Shown: positions 18,200 to 27,054, counted from the first letter of the stretch. The stretch is DNA of 64,000 nucleotides from Bacteroidota bacterium (GCA_018267915.1 JAFDXN010000010.1:1-64000); one strand, 5' to 3'. Made by a program: numbers and translations. The notes: generated by a model not told the origin, from the letters alone.

Positions 18200-19381
18200 A
18201 TGAAAAACAAAATTCTACTCTCTACATTATTCGCACTGGGCACAGTCAATACAGTGCAGGCACAAAACCTGTCGGGCAAGATATTGTTCAGCCTTCCGGG
18301 CACCAACTCCACTACCGATTCCATCTGTACGCTAGAACCCGACGGATCGGGCTTCACGTTCATTACCCACGGCAGCCGGCCGCGCCTTTCACCCACCGGC
18401 ACCTATTTAGCGTTCTTGTACGGAACGGATACCAACCGCAGCCTGAACCATATCTACTTCAAGGATGTTACCGGGGCCCCTTACCAATATTTCGATAACG
18501 GCAGTAAGTTCAACCTGTTCAACTTCGACTTTTCGCCTTCGACAGACAAGCTGATCTTCGATTGGCAGGGTGGCTTTTACAACCAGCTCAGCAATGACCC
18601 TAACGGGCAAACCCTCAACAACACTTCCGGTGCCGGCGACAATTTCGACGAATACCCGAGAATATGCAAAGTCGATTCGGTTGTGGTGTCGCACAACCCG
18701 AACTTTGGCCTTTATACAATGCCGTATCCCGGCCCTACAAATGGCCTTGTGCCCAATACGGTACCCGGTGATCTGAGCCCTTACTGGTCGCCCGACGGAC
18801 AATGGATATACTATGCTAAACAATATCCCGGCGCACCGTACAGATTGCATAATATATACCGCATACACCGCGATGGCAGTAATATGCAACAGATCACCAA
18901 CCTGCCTAACAACGACACGCTTGGCATGTCGCTGGTAGTAACAAAAAATGGCAACTGGGTAGTGGCGCCAGCGCGGATAAACGGCGTTACAGGCCTTTAC
19001 AGGTTCAATGCCCACCCAACCGGTTTCGATACCACAGGCCAGCTAATAAGAGCATTCAACTACCTGTCTTCGCCAACCCGCAACTTCTGGCTTGGCAATG
19101 TAGATTCCGTTGCACAACACACTTTGGACGTTGCGGTGGTCTCAGCAGGCACAGCCAAAATTTTCCCCAATCCATCAGCCGATCTTGTGACCATACAAAT
19201 ACCTGGTACGAGCTACTACGATCTGACTTTTTTTAATGCGCTGGGGCAAAAATGCAAGGAACTCACAGTTAGTAATTATCAAACGATCCGGGTTTCAGAC
19301 ATACCTGCAGGATTATACTTCATTGAGCTCAATGACCGCGAAAACAAAACAAGTCAAAAGCTGCAACTGCTAAAGCAGTAG
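18200..19381 (+). CDS. T9SS-sorted TolB-like propeller protein
   Basis: A 393-residue secreted protein. The ATG at 18200 gives a signal peptide (MKNKILLSTLFALG...VQAQ). The body has WD40/PD40-type strands as in TolB propellers: GSRPRLSPTGTYLAFLYG, NFDFSPSTDKLIFDWQGG, DLSPYWSPDGQWIYYAKQYP. The C-terminus is a T9SS type A domain starting KIFPNPSADLVTIQI. A TAGGTTTG box at 18138-18145 fits a Bacteroidota -7 element, though no good -33 partner is seen. A terminator follows at 19427. The role is unknown. Confidence 0.85.
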   Translation: MKNKILLSTLFALGTVNTVQAQNLSGKILFSLPGTNSTTDSICTLEPDGSGFTFITHGSRPRLSPTGTYLAFLYGTDTNRSLNHIYFKDVTGAPYQYFDNGSKFNLFNFDFSPSTDKLIFDWQGGFYNQLSNDPNGQTLNNTSGAGDNFDEYPRICKVDSVVVSHNPNFGLYTMPYPGPTNGLVPNTVPGDLSPYWSPDGQWIYYAKQYPGAPYRLHNIYRIHRDGSNMQQITNLPNNDTLGMSLVVTKNGNWVVAPARINGVTGLYRFNAHPTGFDTTGQLIRAFNYLSSPTRNFWLGNVDSVAQHTLDVAVVSAGTAKIFPNPSADLVTIQIPGTSYYDLTFFNALGQKCKELTVSNYQTIRVSDIPAGLYFIELNDRENKTSQKLQLLKQ

Positions 19382-19426
19382 CAGTAGCCCAGATAGTTAT
19401 GGCAATACTTTTACCCCAAACAAGAG

Positions 19427-19450
19427 GCCGGTCGTAATGACCGGCTTTTT
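19427..19450 (+). terminator. rho-independent terminator
   Basis: Stem GCCGGTC (19427-19433) with GACCGGC (19439-19445), 5-base loop, then TTTTT. It ends the gene at 18200-19381. Confidence 0.85.
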
Positions 19451-19503
19451 CAATTAAACCATATCAGTGGTGGTACGTAGAACAAAATACCACAGTCCAC
19501 GCA

Positions 19504-19534
19504 TTGTTACCGCTCAACATGCCGGGTAGATTTG
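19504..19534 (+). promoter_or_regulatory. Bacteroidota-type promoter
   Basis: TTG at 19504-19506, 20 bases, then TAGATTTG at 19527-19534: a full match to the TTG-N19/21-TAnnTTTG promoter of this phylum. It lies 18 bases before the ATG of the next gene, with a terminator just upstream, so it is well placed. Confidence 0.7.
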
Positions 19535-19552
19535 CATGATAAAATCCACATT

Positions 19553-20533
19553 ATGCAATTAGGAAAATTAGCCCTTTTTACCGCAGTGCTTTCGACATGT
19601 ATTTACGCCCACAGCGGGGCACAAGAAAACAGTCCGCTTAAAGTAGGTGTCGGCGGCACTTTTGGTAAGCCGAAGATCATGCCGCACCTCGAGAAATTTG
19701 CACTTGCACAGCTTTCAGTTACCTACAAGCTTACTACTACACAGATGAGTATCGGTAAGGGTGCGGGCAAGATGGCCGGGGCGAGGATCACGGCTTACCT
19801 TGAGACGACAGACGGCGAACTTACAGATGCCGACTTCCAGGAAGTGACGGACTATTTCTTTTCTTATTTCCAGAAGAAGCTTAAATCGAATGGCGTTGAC
19901 ACGGTGGCATGGAGTAAAATTGCCGCTACGGATTTCTACAAAGATGCCGATGAAAAAAATGATGATAAAGCAGACAAAGAGGAGAACCTGGTGAAGGTGA
20001 CGAAGTTTGCCAACAATGGCAACAATATGTATGGCGGCTTTGCAGGCTTCGCTTTCGGCAAGATCAAAAGGGCATCGAGGTTTTGCGATGAGATTGGTGC
20101 GCCGGCCGGCTTCTTTCACCTCGTGGTCGACTTCGCCGACCTTACGTCCGGAGTGGACATCAAATCAGATGCACCCAACTACCCATCAGGCTACTATCCC
20201 TACACTGTAACTACAACTTACAAATATCATGCGGCGACAAAGCCGGACGTTAAAGTGATTCCCAACCCAAAGCAACTGACCATGCTGTGGAATGAAAAAT
20301 CGCAAAGCGAAACTTTGAACCTGGAAAAGGACCTGGAATCGGGAGTAATGTATCATACTGCGCTGGTGCAGGATCCGTCAAGGATCAAGAATAGGGCATT
20401 CGCGTTTGCTAAGGCAATGGATCCTGTAGTAATAGAAACTACCCGTGAGCAGTATAAAAACGCCGCGAAGAAAGCGCTCGAAAAATATGCTGACGCTTTC
20501 GTGGCGACAGCGAAGGAAATGAAGAAAGATTAG
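19553..20533 (+). CDS. hypothetical exported protein
   Basis: A 326-residue protein with a signal peptide (MQLGKLALFTAVLSTCIYA, cleavage near HSGAQ) and no further membrane segment, so probably periplasmic or secreted. The middle has a Lys/Asp-rich loop (KDADEKNDDKADKEEN) and a GNNMYGGFAGFAFGKIK segment; the C-terminus is a Lys/Ala-rich helix. I recognise no family and no T9SS sorting domain. A promoter of the phylum's type stands before it and a terminator after it, so it is a single-gene unit. An in-frame TTG at 19532 falls inside the promoter and is unlikely as a start. Confidence 0.75.
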   Translation: MQLGKLALFTAVLSTCIYAHSGAQENSPLKVGVGGTFGKPKIMPHLEKFALAQLSVTYKLTTTQMSIGKGAGKMAGARITAYLETTDGELTDADFQEVTDYFFSYFQKKLKSNGVDTVAWSKIAATDFYKDADEKNDDKADKEENLVKVTKFANNGNNMYGGFAGFAFGKIKRASRFCDEIGAPAGFFHLVVDFADLTSGVDIKSDAPNYPSGYYPYTVTTTYKYHAATKPDVKVIPNPKQLTMLWNEKSQSETLNLEKDLESGVMYHTALVQDPSRIKNRAFAFAKAMDPVVIETTREQYKNAAKKALEKYADAFVATAKEMKKD

Positions 20534-20553
20534 TAGAAACTTTAAAAAATTGT

Positions 20554-20588
20554 AAGGAGCGGAACTGTGATAGGTTCTGCTCCTTTTA
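20554..20588 (+). terminator. rho-independent terminator
   Basis: Stem AAGGAGCgGAAC (20554-20565) with GTTCtGCTCCTT (20574-20585), one mismatch, then TTTT. It separates the upstream gene from the convergent transglutaminase gene. Confidence 0.75.
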
Positions 20589-20604
20589 GTTACGGGACTC
20601 GAAA

Positions 20605-22209
20605 CTATCGGTCGGTATTATTTTTTTCTATTGCTTTTGCCAGCGCCCAGTCTATATAGGGTGAGTAGGTCTTGAACCTGAAAGTTGCTATTTTATTTTG
20701 TTTATCGAGTGCAATGCCCATGCAGTGCACTGACTTCTCGAACTCCACTTTAAAAAGCGCCACATCCTGGTACTTATTGTCAGCCTCCATCCCTATATAG
20801 CTGTAAGAAACCATTTTGCCATATTGGCTCTTAATTTCTTTATCTACATCCTTTGTCCAGAAGTGGTCGCCGAGCATGATGCTCTGCAGTTGCTCCAGTT
20901 CACCGGCATTGTAATATTTCTTCCACTTCTTTATTGCCGTTTCATAATCAAGCTGACTGTGGCCGGCGCCATCCCTGGCCGATTCACTTATATTTGGCGG
21001 CGCCGCCCAAAACCACTTTGGATTATTGGTGCGAAATAAAGTGTAAGATACCTCTCCATGCTTATTTCCTGCAGTTACAGGCGGCGCTGGTGTTGCACCG
21101 GGCACCAATTGGATATAGGTGCGTTCCTTTCCGTCGGCGGGTGTTTCATAATCATACTCGCTGGAAACAGCACACTCGAGCTTGTAGAGATTTTTGGCCA
21201 TGTAATTATCCAGGTAGTCGCTCTTAGTTTGTATTTCGTCGCGATTGTGGTTGGCGTCCGGATTTAGGATAAGCGGTTTGCTATGTATCAGTCGTTCACG
21301 TACCTCTTCGATACTCAGCAGCTCACCATCTTCATTCATTACATAGGCCATGAAGGTGGGATCCATCCATATCCACTTTTTGAGTGATGGCGCCCATACC
21401 ATGGTAATTACATGGCAGTCCTGGTCGGCAGTGTCTTTGGGCAAACAGGTCACATAGCGCGATTTGAATCCCATAGCGAGGTACACTTCATTCAGCATTA
21501 TACCCAGTCCGCGGCAATTAAGCGTTTTACCGTCGCGTTTGCACTCCCTTATCATGCTCATTGCATTTTTAGTATCGGGGTTGCCTTTGCTGCCATCGTG
21601 AGGCACCAAGTAATGTACCCATTCCATCAGGTTTATGATCTGCGATACATCCGTTCCTTTGCCCGCTACAGAATCAAGATCATAGCGCTCCCGCAGTGCG
21701 CGGAGGTGCGGCTCATCAGCCGGCTGGTATGTGAACTGCGGCAACATCGTTTTCTCGGAGTAACCGTAGGCATCGGCAGATTGCAGTATCGCCCTGTAGG
21801 GTGGCACCTGGGTTTTTGCCGCCTTCAGGTAGCTTTTGAACCGGGCTTCGTTTCGGATATTCCTCCATAAGGTATCTTCAACAAGGTCGTCGGAATCGTA
21901 GTATTTGGAACGCTCAAGGCTCGTAAGTGCTGCTGCCTTGTTACCGGCCTTGCTATAGGCCTTGGCGAGAAAGTATATCTCTTCCTTTACCTGGTCATTG
22001 TAGGCTTCCTTATCTTTTGCGCTGAGCTTATTATAGCCCCCAATAAATTCGGTCATTCGCTTTTTATACAAAGCGAGATCATTATCGTAAAAGGCAATAT
22101 GCATCAGGCTGTCCTGCGTGCGTGCAAAGGAGGCAAACGCGTCGTGCTTCTGCGCCGAAGAGATGACAGATAGAAGCCAGATCGGCACCAGTAATACATA
22201 GGTCTTCAT
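20605..22209 (-). CDS. exported transglutaminase-like protein
   Basis: A 534-residue exported protein with a signal peptide (LLVPIWLLSVISSAQ). The central region has the transglutaminase/protease triad: Cys232 in TLNCRGLGIMLNEVYLAMGF, His266 in DCHVITMVW and Asp283 in WIWMDPTF, all present, so a papain-like active site is likely. The N-terminal 140 residues look helical, with a TPR-like piece (FLAKAYSKAGNKAAALTSLERS). The C-terminal domain (about 370-534) is unassigned. It could be a peptidase, amidase or true cross-linking enzyme acting in the periplasm. The gene is alone; tRNA-Ser lies upstream on the same strand. Confidence 0.83.
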   Translation of the reverse strand: MKTYVLLVPIWLLSVISSAQKHDAFASFARTQDSLMHIAFYDNDLALYKKRMTEFIGGYNKLSAKDKEAYNDQVKEEIYFLAKAYSKAGNKAAALTSLERSKYYDSDDLVEDTLWRNIRNEARFKSYLKAAKTQVPPYRAILQSADAYGYSEKTMLPQFTYQPADEPHLRALRERYDLDSVAGKGTDVSQIINLMEWVHYLVPHDGSKGNPDTKNAMSMIRECKRDGKTLNCRGLGIMLNEVYLAMGFKSRYVTCLPKDTADQDCHVITMVWAPSLKKWIWMDPTFMAYVMNEDGELLSIEEVRERLIHSKPLILNPDANHNRDEIQTKSDYLDNYMAKNLYKLECAVSSEYDYETPADGKERTYIQLVPGATPAPPVTAGNKHGEVSYTLFRTNNPKWFWAAPPNISESARDGAGHSQLDYETAIKKWKKYYNAGELEQLQSIMLGDHFWTKDVDKEIKSQYGKMVSYSYIGMEADNKYQDVALFKVEFEKSVHCMGIALDKQNKIATFRFKTYSPYIDWALAKAIEKNNTDR

Positions 22210-22280
22210 GAAAAGTTATTTTGATAAAAAGCAAAATAATAAAACATTATAAAAAAGAAGACTATTTGCCATTTAGTTAT

Positions 22281-22312
22281 AAAAAAAGAGCTACCATCAG
22301 GTAGCTCTTTTA
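22281..22312 (-). terminator. terminator after tRNA-Ser
   Basis: Stem AGAGCTACC / GGTAGCTCT with a 4-base loop; the minus strand runs from the hairpin into a run of T. It ends the tRNA transcript just before the transglutaminase gene. Confidence 0.8.
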
Positions 22313-22318
22313 ATTGTG

Positions 22319-22403
22319 CGGAGAGAGAGGGATTCGAACCCCCGGACCTTTTACAGTCAACGGTTTTCAAGACCGCCGCATTCGACCGCTCTGCCATCTC
22401 TCC
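22319..22403 (-). tRNA. tRNA-Ser (UGA)
   Basis: Minus-strand sequence folds as a class II tRNA of 85 nt: acceptor GGAGAGA pairing with TCTCTCC, discriminator G, D-arm GCAGAGCGG, anticodon loop CTTGAAA giving TGA, a long variable arm, and T-loop GGTTCGAATCC. No CCA is encoded. The long variable arm and UGA anticodon fix serine. Confidence 0.93.
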
Positions 22404-22519
22404 GGGCGCAAAATTAGACTAGTAGGGGGTTTTTCCAAAAGTTTTTTAACAGGCAACTATATATTTTCAAAAATGATGTTAAAAACGAGCCGCTTTGCCA
22501 TACGCGTAAATCCATCCTG

Positions 22520-22549
22520 TTGCTGCCAGCGTAAGTAATAGTAAATTTG
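22520..22549 (+). promoter_or_regulatory. Bacteroidota-type promoter of msrA
   Basis: TTG at 22520-22522, 19 bases, TAAATTTG at 22542-22549, matching the consensus exactly. The ATG of msrA begins only 5 bases after the box, so the transcript would start at or next to the start codon (leaderless or nearly so). Confidence 0.65.
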
Positions 22550-22554
22550 AACAA

Positions 22555-23235
22555 ATGAACAGAACACTCATCCCATCATTGCTCTTTCTACTCGGCATGC
22601 AGTTTTCAGCGTGCGCGCAGGATGGGCACGAAAATTATCAAAAGTCAAAAACCTTCAAACAAATGAACAGTACCCATTCAACAACAACTTCGCATAAACT
22701 CGACACGGCTACCTTCGGAGCCGGCTGCTTCTGGTGCACCGAGGCACAGTTTCAGCAACTCAAAGGCGTAGAAAAGGTGGAGTCGGGCTTTAGCGGCGGC
22801 CATACCAAGAACCCTAGTTATAAAGAAGTGTGCACGGGCACAACCGGCCACGCTGAGGTTTGCAATATCTACTACGACCCCGCAAAGATCAGCTTCGACG
22901 AGTTGCTGGCCGCTTTCTGGACATGCCATGACCCGACCCAGCTAAACAGGCAGGGCAATGATGTAGGCACGCAGTATCGTTCGGTCGTCTTTTATCACAG
23001 CGAAGAGCAAAAGAAAAAAACAGAGGAATATAAGCGGAAGCTAAACGATGAAAAAGCATATGATGGGCCCGTGGTTACAGAGATCAGCCCGTTCACTGCT
23101 TTTTACAAGGCCGAGGATTATCACCAGGATTATTACAACGAGAATAGTGCGCAGCCCTACTGCATGATGGTAGTAAAACCCAAACTCGATAAATTTAAAA
23201 AAGTTTTCAAAGGCAAGTTGAAAACAGACCACTAA
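22555..23235 (+). CDS. msrA: exported peptide-methionine (S)-S-oxide reductase
   Basis: Reduces methionine-S-sulfoxide in damaged proteins. The 226-residue protein has the MsrA core from about residue 52 with the catalytic GCFWC motif (Cys58), VESGFSGGHTKNPSYKEVCTGTTGHAEV, and DEYHQDYY-like KAEDYHQDYYNEN near the end. An N-terminal signal sequence with Cys20 (FSACAQ) suggests a lipoprotein or exported form, so it would repair envelope proteins. A later ATG in the same frame (codon 37) would make a cytosolic enzyme; the hydrophobic leader and the promoter position favour 22555. It is a single-gene unit with its own terminator. Confidence 0.92.
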   Translation: MNRTLIPSLLFLLGMQFSACAQDGHENYQKSKTFKQMNSTHSTTTSHKLDTATFGAGCFWCTEAQFQQLKGVEKVESGFSGGHTKNPSYKEVCTGTTGHAEVCNIYYDPAKISFDELLAAFWTCHDPTQLNRQGNDVGTQYRSVVFYHSEEQKKKTEEYKRKLNDEKAYDGPVVTEISPFTAFYKAEDYHQDYYNENSAQPYCMMVVKPKLDKFKKVFKGKLKTDH

Positions 23236-23255
23236 CAGCCGGTTAATACGCTCTT

Positions 23256-23290
23256 AAAAGCTGCCCTATGCCTGGGGTAGCTTTTCTTTT
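23256..23290 (+). terminator. terminator after msrA
   Basis: Imperfect stem AAAAGCTGCCC with GGGGTAGCTTTT (one wobble) followed by CTTTT, 20 bases after the msrA stop. Confidence 0.7.
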
Positions 23291-23302
23291 TGTATTTCAA
23301 TG

Positions 23303-23384
23303 TACAATACGTTTGTATATAAAACATGCTTCACATTCAATATATTATAAAATTGTTAAGTCTGGATAAACCCTACAATACGTT
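23303..23384. promoter_or_regulatory. paired direct repeat upstream of Panacea gene
   Basis: The 11-base sequence TACAATACGTT occurs at 23303-23313 and again at 23374-23384, 71 bases apart, in the space before the Panacea-domain gene. The first copy overlaps a TACGTTTG box (23308-23315). This might be an operator pair; chance cannot be excluded. Confidence 0.35.
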
Positions 23385-23483
23385 CGGTCTATGCCCTAAG
23401 TTTGACATCCAGGTAGCGTAGTGCAATTTCAGTTTTATAAGACCTGCCGCAGGTACTTGGGGAGTTGATGTCTTGAAAAACTT

Positions 23484-24047
23484 ATGCCATTGAAATTCGA
23501 TACTAAGAAGGCAATTAATGTTATTCTGTTCATACTAAAAAGCCTAGGGGGTAAATCAGACCCATTTCGCCTTTTCGCCATCCTTTATGCTGCCGACCTC
23601 AAACACCTTTCGCGCTTCGGCAGCCTGATATTGGAGGACAATTACATTGCCATGAAAAACGGTGCTGTACCCTTCCATACCTACAGCATGTACCTGCAGC
23701 TGTGCCACAATAGCGATGAAGAAAATGGCGGCCTCAATTTAAAGGAGTACTTCTACATCAACGAACAGAACCTCGTGGTATCTATCGCCCACTACGACGA
23801 TAGCCTTATCGGCCAAACCGAGGCCACGTGCCTTTTTGAAGCGATTCGTGAAAGCAAGAACGAAAGCTTCGAGACCTTGTCAAAGAACACTAAGAGTGGG
23901 GCCTGGCGCGAGGCCGACAAGAACGGGGAGATCTCCGTGCTCAGCATGGCCAGGGAGAGCGGTGCACCCGACGAATTACTTAACGATCTCAACCATCCAC
24001 ATAGCAATGGAACGGCCTTCAGTGAAGGCACCGGTACGGCCAGTTGA
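23484..24047 (+). CDS. Panacea-domain (DUF4065/SocA-like) protein
   Basis: A 187-residue protein whose first 120 residues fit the Panacea/SocA-like fold: INVILFILKSLGGKSDPFRLFAILYAADLKHLSRFG, then DNYIAMKNGAVPFHTYSMY in place of the usual Y-x-A-x-x-x-GPV. Members serve as antitoxins paired with many toxin types or as proteolysis adaptors. The C-terminal third (KSGAWREADKNGEISVLSMARESGAPDELL) is plausible as the end of the domain. No candidate toxin adjoins it: msrA is upstream and acyl-CoA-binding protein is convergent 2 bases away. It may be an orphan antitoxin or a domesticated regulator. Confidence 0.72.
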   Translation: MPLKFDTKKAINVILFILKSLGGKSDPFRLFAILYAADLKHLSRFGSLILEDNYIAMKNGAVPFHTYSMYLQLCHNSDEENGGLNLKEYFYINEQNLVVSIAHYDDSLIGQTEATCLFEAIRESKNESFETLSKNTKSGAWREADKNGEISVLSMARESGAPDELLNDLNHPHSNGTAFSEGTGTAS

Positions 24048-24049
24048 TC

Positions 24050-24310
24050 TTATTTTGCCAATAATTGTTGTACAAGCGCTGTATATTGCTGCATGGCATC
24101 ATCTGCGCTCATACCATTAATGGCCACCCAGGCCTGATGCTTCGCTCTGCCAACTATGTCAAACGGGTTTGATGGTCCTTCGGCAGGCGCGTCGCCCTCA
24201 GTAGCTTGCTTATACAAGCTATATAATTTCAACAGAGTGTCGTTATCAGGTCGCTGGCCGATCGTTTTACTGTCTGCGACTGCTTTGTCAAATGCCTCTT
24301 TAATGCTCAT
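24050..24310 (-). CDS. acyl-CoA-binding protein
   Basis: Small cytosolic protein (86 residues) that binds long-chain acyl-CoA. The four-helix ACBP pattern is clear: FDKAV...RPDNDTLLKLYSLYKQATEGDA, then GRAKHQAWVAINGMSADDAMQQY. The Tyr, Lys and Trp positions that contact CoA (LYKQAT, AKHQAW) are present. It is convergent with the Panacea-domain gene. ACBP is common in this group of bacteria and fits the fatty-acid and acyl-CoA genes elsewhere in the window. Confidence 0.93.
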   Translation of the reverse strand: MSIKEAFDKAVADSKTIGQRPDNDTLLKLYSLYKQATEGDAPAEGPSNPFDIVGRAKHQAWVAINGMSADDAMQQYTALVQQLLAK

Positions 24311-24336
24311 ATCCGTGTGTTTTAAAATAAAAAAAT

Positions 24337-24362
24337 CCCGCAGCTCAAATATAAGCTGCGGG
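24337..24362 (-). terminator. terminator after esterase gene
   Basis: Stem CCCGCAGCT (24337-24345) with AGCTGCGGG (24354-24362); the minus strand then runs into a T-rich tract. It ends the T9SS esterase gene. Confidence 0.85.
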
Positions 24363-24381
24363 ACAATCTATCCGATATTTT

Positions 24382-25602
24382 TTACTCAACAACAATTCTT
24401 CTTACTACCGGCATGTAATCACTGCCCTGCACAAAGCTTGTTTTAACAAGATAAACGCCGGACGGCATGTTTGCTGTGTTAACGGTATACTCGTTAGTAT
24501 GTAAACCATTGAATTCCCTAATAACTTTTCCGGTCACATCACAGATCGTGATGCTGCTGATCGTTTCTGAAGAATTTATTTTTACCATTTCCTTCACCGG
24601 ATTGGGGAACAGGTTGAGTTCAGCATTCTGGTGCTTCACGCCGGGCACCGCAGCGAGGTTGTTACAAACGAATCCTTCGGCCAGGAACTTAGTCACGATC
24701 GAGTCAACAGAATTGAACATGGCGGTATCTGCTGACCATGGTACATGTCCTTGTCCCGGAAAAATGATGGTGGAATGATAAACATCTTTTGCAGTCATAA
24801 CACCCTCTAGCACGCCCATACCGCAAAGCGTCACCGGGCAAGAGCCACTCAGCGCATGTCCGCAATTGTAAGGGACGATGTTATCCGTTGTTCCCTGTGC
24901 ATTCACCGACGGGCAATCGAACATATTGATGAACGAACTCATGTTCAAAGCGCCGGCCAGGTTTATCACGGCCTTTATTTTCGTCGTATATCCGGGTATC
25001 GCGTTGCCGCTATTACCTTCAAAACCGCCATTGCTGTTCATCGCAGCCTGTATGTAGTTCGGTGTCTCGGAGATATTGCTAATGTACCCAAGGTGCATAT
25101 AAAGCACTGCCCCGGCTGAATTACCGCCACCAAATATCAGGTTGGTATCGATCCGGTAAGTGTTAGCGCCTCTCGCATCCAGCACGAAGTAACGTACGGC
25201 GGCTTTGCCATCACTAAGGGCTTTTATTACTTCGTCTATTGCCATTGCAGAGTCGATCATATTCACCAGGCTCGTAAGGCGATAGTCGATCGATGCAACT
25301 ACATACCCCCTCTTTGCCATCCTGTGACACAGTTGTGTTATAGTGATGTCATCGGTTTTGGTGCCGGTATAGAAGGCGCCACCATGCGCCAGTATTATTA
25401 GGGGGCGGCGTGCAGCAGTGTCGCCTGCAGGCTGATAAATGTCCACTGCCTGGTGGTAAACAGTTGAATAGGTATCCGTCGTCACTGTCACATTCGCGAA
25501 TGTATTAGTATCCGTATACCTGCCTCCTGTGCATTGCGCACCTGCATTTTCGAAGGCAAGCATTGTCAGGCAACACCATACTGCGTAAAAGATTTTTTTC
25601 AT
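24382..25602 (-). CDS. secreted alpha/beta-hydrolase (esterase-like) with T9SS sorting domain
   Basis: A 406-residue secreted hydrolase. After the signal peptide (ending GAQC) comes an esterase/lipase-like fold: VDIYQPAGD and LIILAHGGAFYTG (HGG oxyanion hole, 73-75), nucleophile Ser162 in GGGNSAGAVLY, a candidate Asp in GTTDNIVPY and His in PGQGHVPW. These suggest an active carboxylesterase or feruloyl-type esterase. The C-terminal sorting domain starts LFPNPVKEMV. The ATG at 25602 is chosen; an upstream start would put extra residues before the signal peptide. Six or more cysteines suggest disulfides. Confidence 0.85.
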   Translation of the reverse strand: MKKIFYAVWCCLTMLAFENAGAQCTGGRYTDTNTFANVTVTTDTYSTVYHQAVDIYQPAGDTAARRPLIILAHGGAFYTGTKTDDITITQLCHRMAKRGYVVASIDYRLTSLVNMIDSAMAIDEVIKALSDGKAAVRYFVLDARGANTYRIDTNLIFGGGNSAGAVLYMHLGYISNISETPNYIQAAMNSNGGFEGNSGNAIPGYTTKIKAVINLAGALNMSSFINMFDCPSVNAQGTTDNIVPYNCGHALSGSCPVTLCGMGVLEGVMTAKDVYHSTIIFPGQGHVPWSADTAMFNSVDSIVTKFLAEGFVCNNLAAVPGVKHQNAELNLFPNPVKEMVKINSSETISSITICDVTGKVIREFNGLHTNEYTVNTANMPSGVYLVKTSFVQGSDYMPVVRRIVVE

Positions 25603-25680
25603 GAGCCTCGTATTTTGTGAGTAGGCTAAAAATAACAATTTTTTAATGATAATCACCAAGTATACAAATATTACTTGTTG

Positions 25681-26037
25681 TTAATAAAATGCATCTTCGA
25701 AGTGAAGTATCTCTTTTGGCATTCCTGCCTCCAGTAATATGCTAATCGTATCGAACCGGGCATAGCTGAAACGCCCGTTCGCCTCTAAAAATGCCTCGGC
25801 TGCCAATCTTAAAAACTGTTGTTTTTTTGTGTTCACTGCTTCTTCGGGAAACCCGAAATTATAGCCGCTGCGGGTCTTAACCTCCACAAAGACCAGTACA
25901 TTATCCTTTTCGGCGATTATGTCCACCTCTTTATGGCCAAAACGCCAATTACTATACAGGATGGCATAGTCTTTATTTACCAAAAACTTTTCAGCTATTT
26001 GTTCACCTTTTATGCCAGTTTCGTTATGTTTGGCCAT
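25681..26037 (-). CDS. yraN: YraN family protein (UPF0102)
   Basis: A 118-residue protein of the widespread YraN family, which has a restriction-endonuclease-like fold: KGEQIAEKFLVNKDYAILYSNWRFG, then the nuclease-type residues in KEVDIIAEKDNVLVFVEVKTRS (E/D-xx-D ... E-x-K). The cellular role is not settled. It is divergent from the sugar-phosphate isomerase gene, with 17 bases between start codons, so their promoters must overlap the coding ends. Confidence 0.93.
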   Translation of the reverse strand: MAKHNETGIKGEQIAEKFLVNKDYAILYSNWRFGHKEVDIIAEKDNVLVFVEVKTRSGYNFGFPEEAVNTKKQQFLRLAAEAFLEANGRFSYARFDTISILLEAGMPKEILHFEDAFY

Positions 26038-26054
26038 AGAAATACTATAGAATC

Positions 26055-27038
26055 ATGAAGGAGTTAATACAAGATTTTCCAGCCCAGTTACATGAAGCAC
26101 TGATAATAGGACAAAGTTACCGTTTCCAATCATCCGGCAAAGATTTCAGTAATGTGATCTTGACCGGCTTGGGCGGCAGTGGTATAGGCGGCTCTATCGT
26201 GCAAAACTATGTGTTCGATAAAATGAAGGTTCCCTTCTCTGTCAATAAAGACTACTTCCTTCCCGGCTATGTCAGTAAGAAATCATTAGTTATCGTTTCG
26301 TCGTACTCCGGCAATACAGAGGAGACAATAGCGGCTATGCAGCAAGCGATCAAGGCAAAAGCTACGGTTGTATGCATTACATCAGGCGGAAAGATCGCCG
26401 AATTGGCGAAAAAGAAGGGTATCGACTGTATACTCTTACCTGCCGGTATGCCACCTCGCTCATGCATAGGCTACTCCATGGTGCAGGTGCTGTTTATACT
26501 GGCACATTTCGGCTTCATCAGCAGCGATTTCAAACGCAATACCAATTCGGCAATCAAGATGTTGAAAGCCGACGCCCCGGCGATACAAAAGAAAGCCAGG
26601 ACGATCGCACAAAAACTGAATGGCAAACTCCCGATCATCTATGCATCTTCCGACTATGAGGGGCTGGCCATCCGGGTGCGCCAGCAGATCAATGAAAACA
26701 GTAAAATGCTGGCCTGGCATGGCGTGATACCGGAAATGAACCATAACGAACTGGTGGGCTGGCGCGATAAAGATGCTAAAAAAGCAGTGCTGATACTACG
26801 CAATGAGGACGATTATGACCGGGTGCAAACGCGGATGGAGATCAATAAAAAAATCATTCGAAAATATACACCCAATATCATCGAGCTTTACTCACAGGGT
26901 AAAAGCTATTGGGAGAAAATATTTTACTTCATCCACCTCACCGACTGGGTTTCCTTGTACCTTGCGGATCTGCATAACGTAAACGCGACTGAAGTGAAGG
27001 TCATCGATTTTCTTAAAGGACAGCTGGCTAAAGTATAA
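26055..27038 (+). CDS. bifunctional phosphoglucose/phosphomannose isomerase
   Basis: Interconverts fructose 6-phosphate with glucose 6-phosphate and mannose 6-phosphate. It has two SIS domains in 327 residues: ILTGLGGSGIGGSIVQNY and the phosphate-binding VSSYSGNTEETIAAM in the first, IYASSDYEGLAIRVRQQINENSK in the second, with the EMNHNELVGW segment carrying the catalytic His. This is the archaeal/Bacteroidota-type enzyme. It supplies sugar phosphates for glycolysis and for mannose-derived nucleotide sugars. Confidence 0.92.
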   Translation: MKELIQDFPAQLHEALIIGQSYRFQSSGKDFSNVILTGLGGSGIGGSIVQNYVFDKMKVPFSVNKDYFLPGYVSKKSLVIVSSYSGNTEETIAAMQQAIKAKATVVCITSGGKIAELAKKKGIDCILLPAGMPPRSCIGYSMVQVLFILAHFGFISSDFKRNTNSAIKMLKADAPAIQKKARTIAQKLNGKLPIIYASSDYEGLAIRVRQQINENSKMLAWHGVIPEMNHNELVGWRDKDAKKAVLILRNEDDYDRVQTRMEINKKIIRKYTPNIIELYSQGKSYWEKIFYFIHLTDWVSLYLADLHNVNATEVKVIDFLKGQLAKV

Positions 27039-27054
27039 TATCTGCATAAATAAG

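Noticed and set aside
23303..24047. Complete toxin-antitoxin operon around the Panacea gene.
   Set aside because: No toxin-like gene adjoins; neighbours are msrA and acyl-CoA-binding protein.
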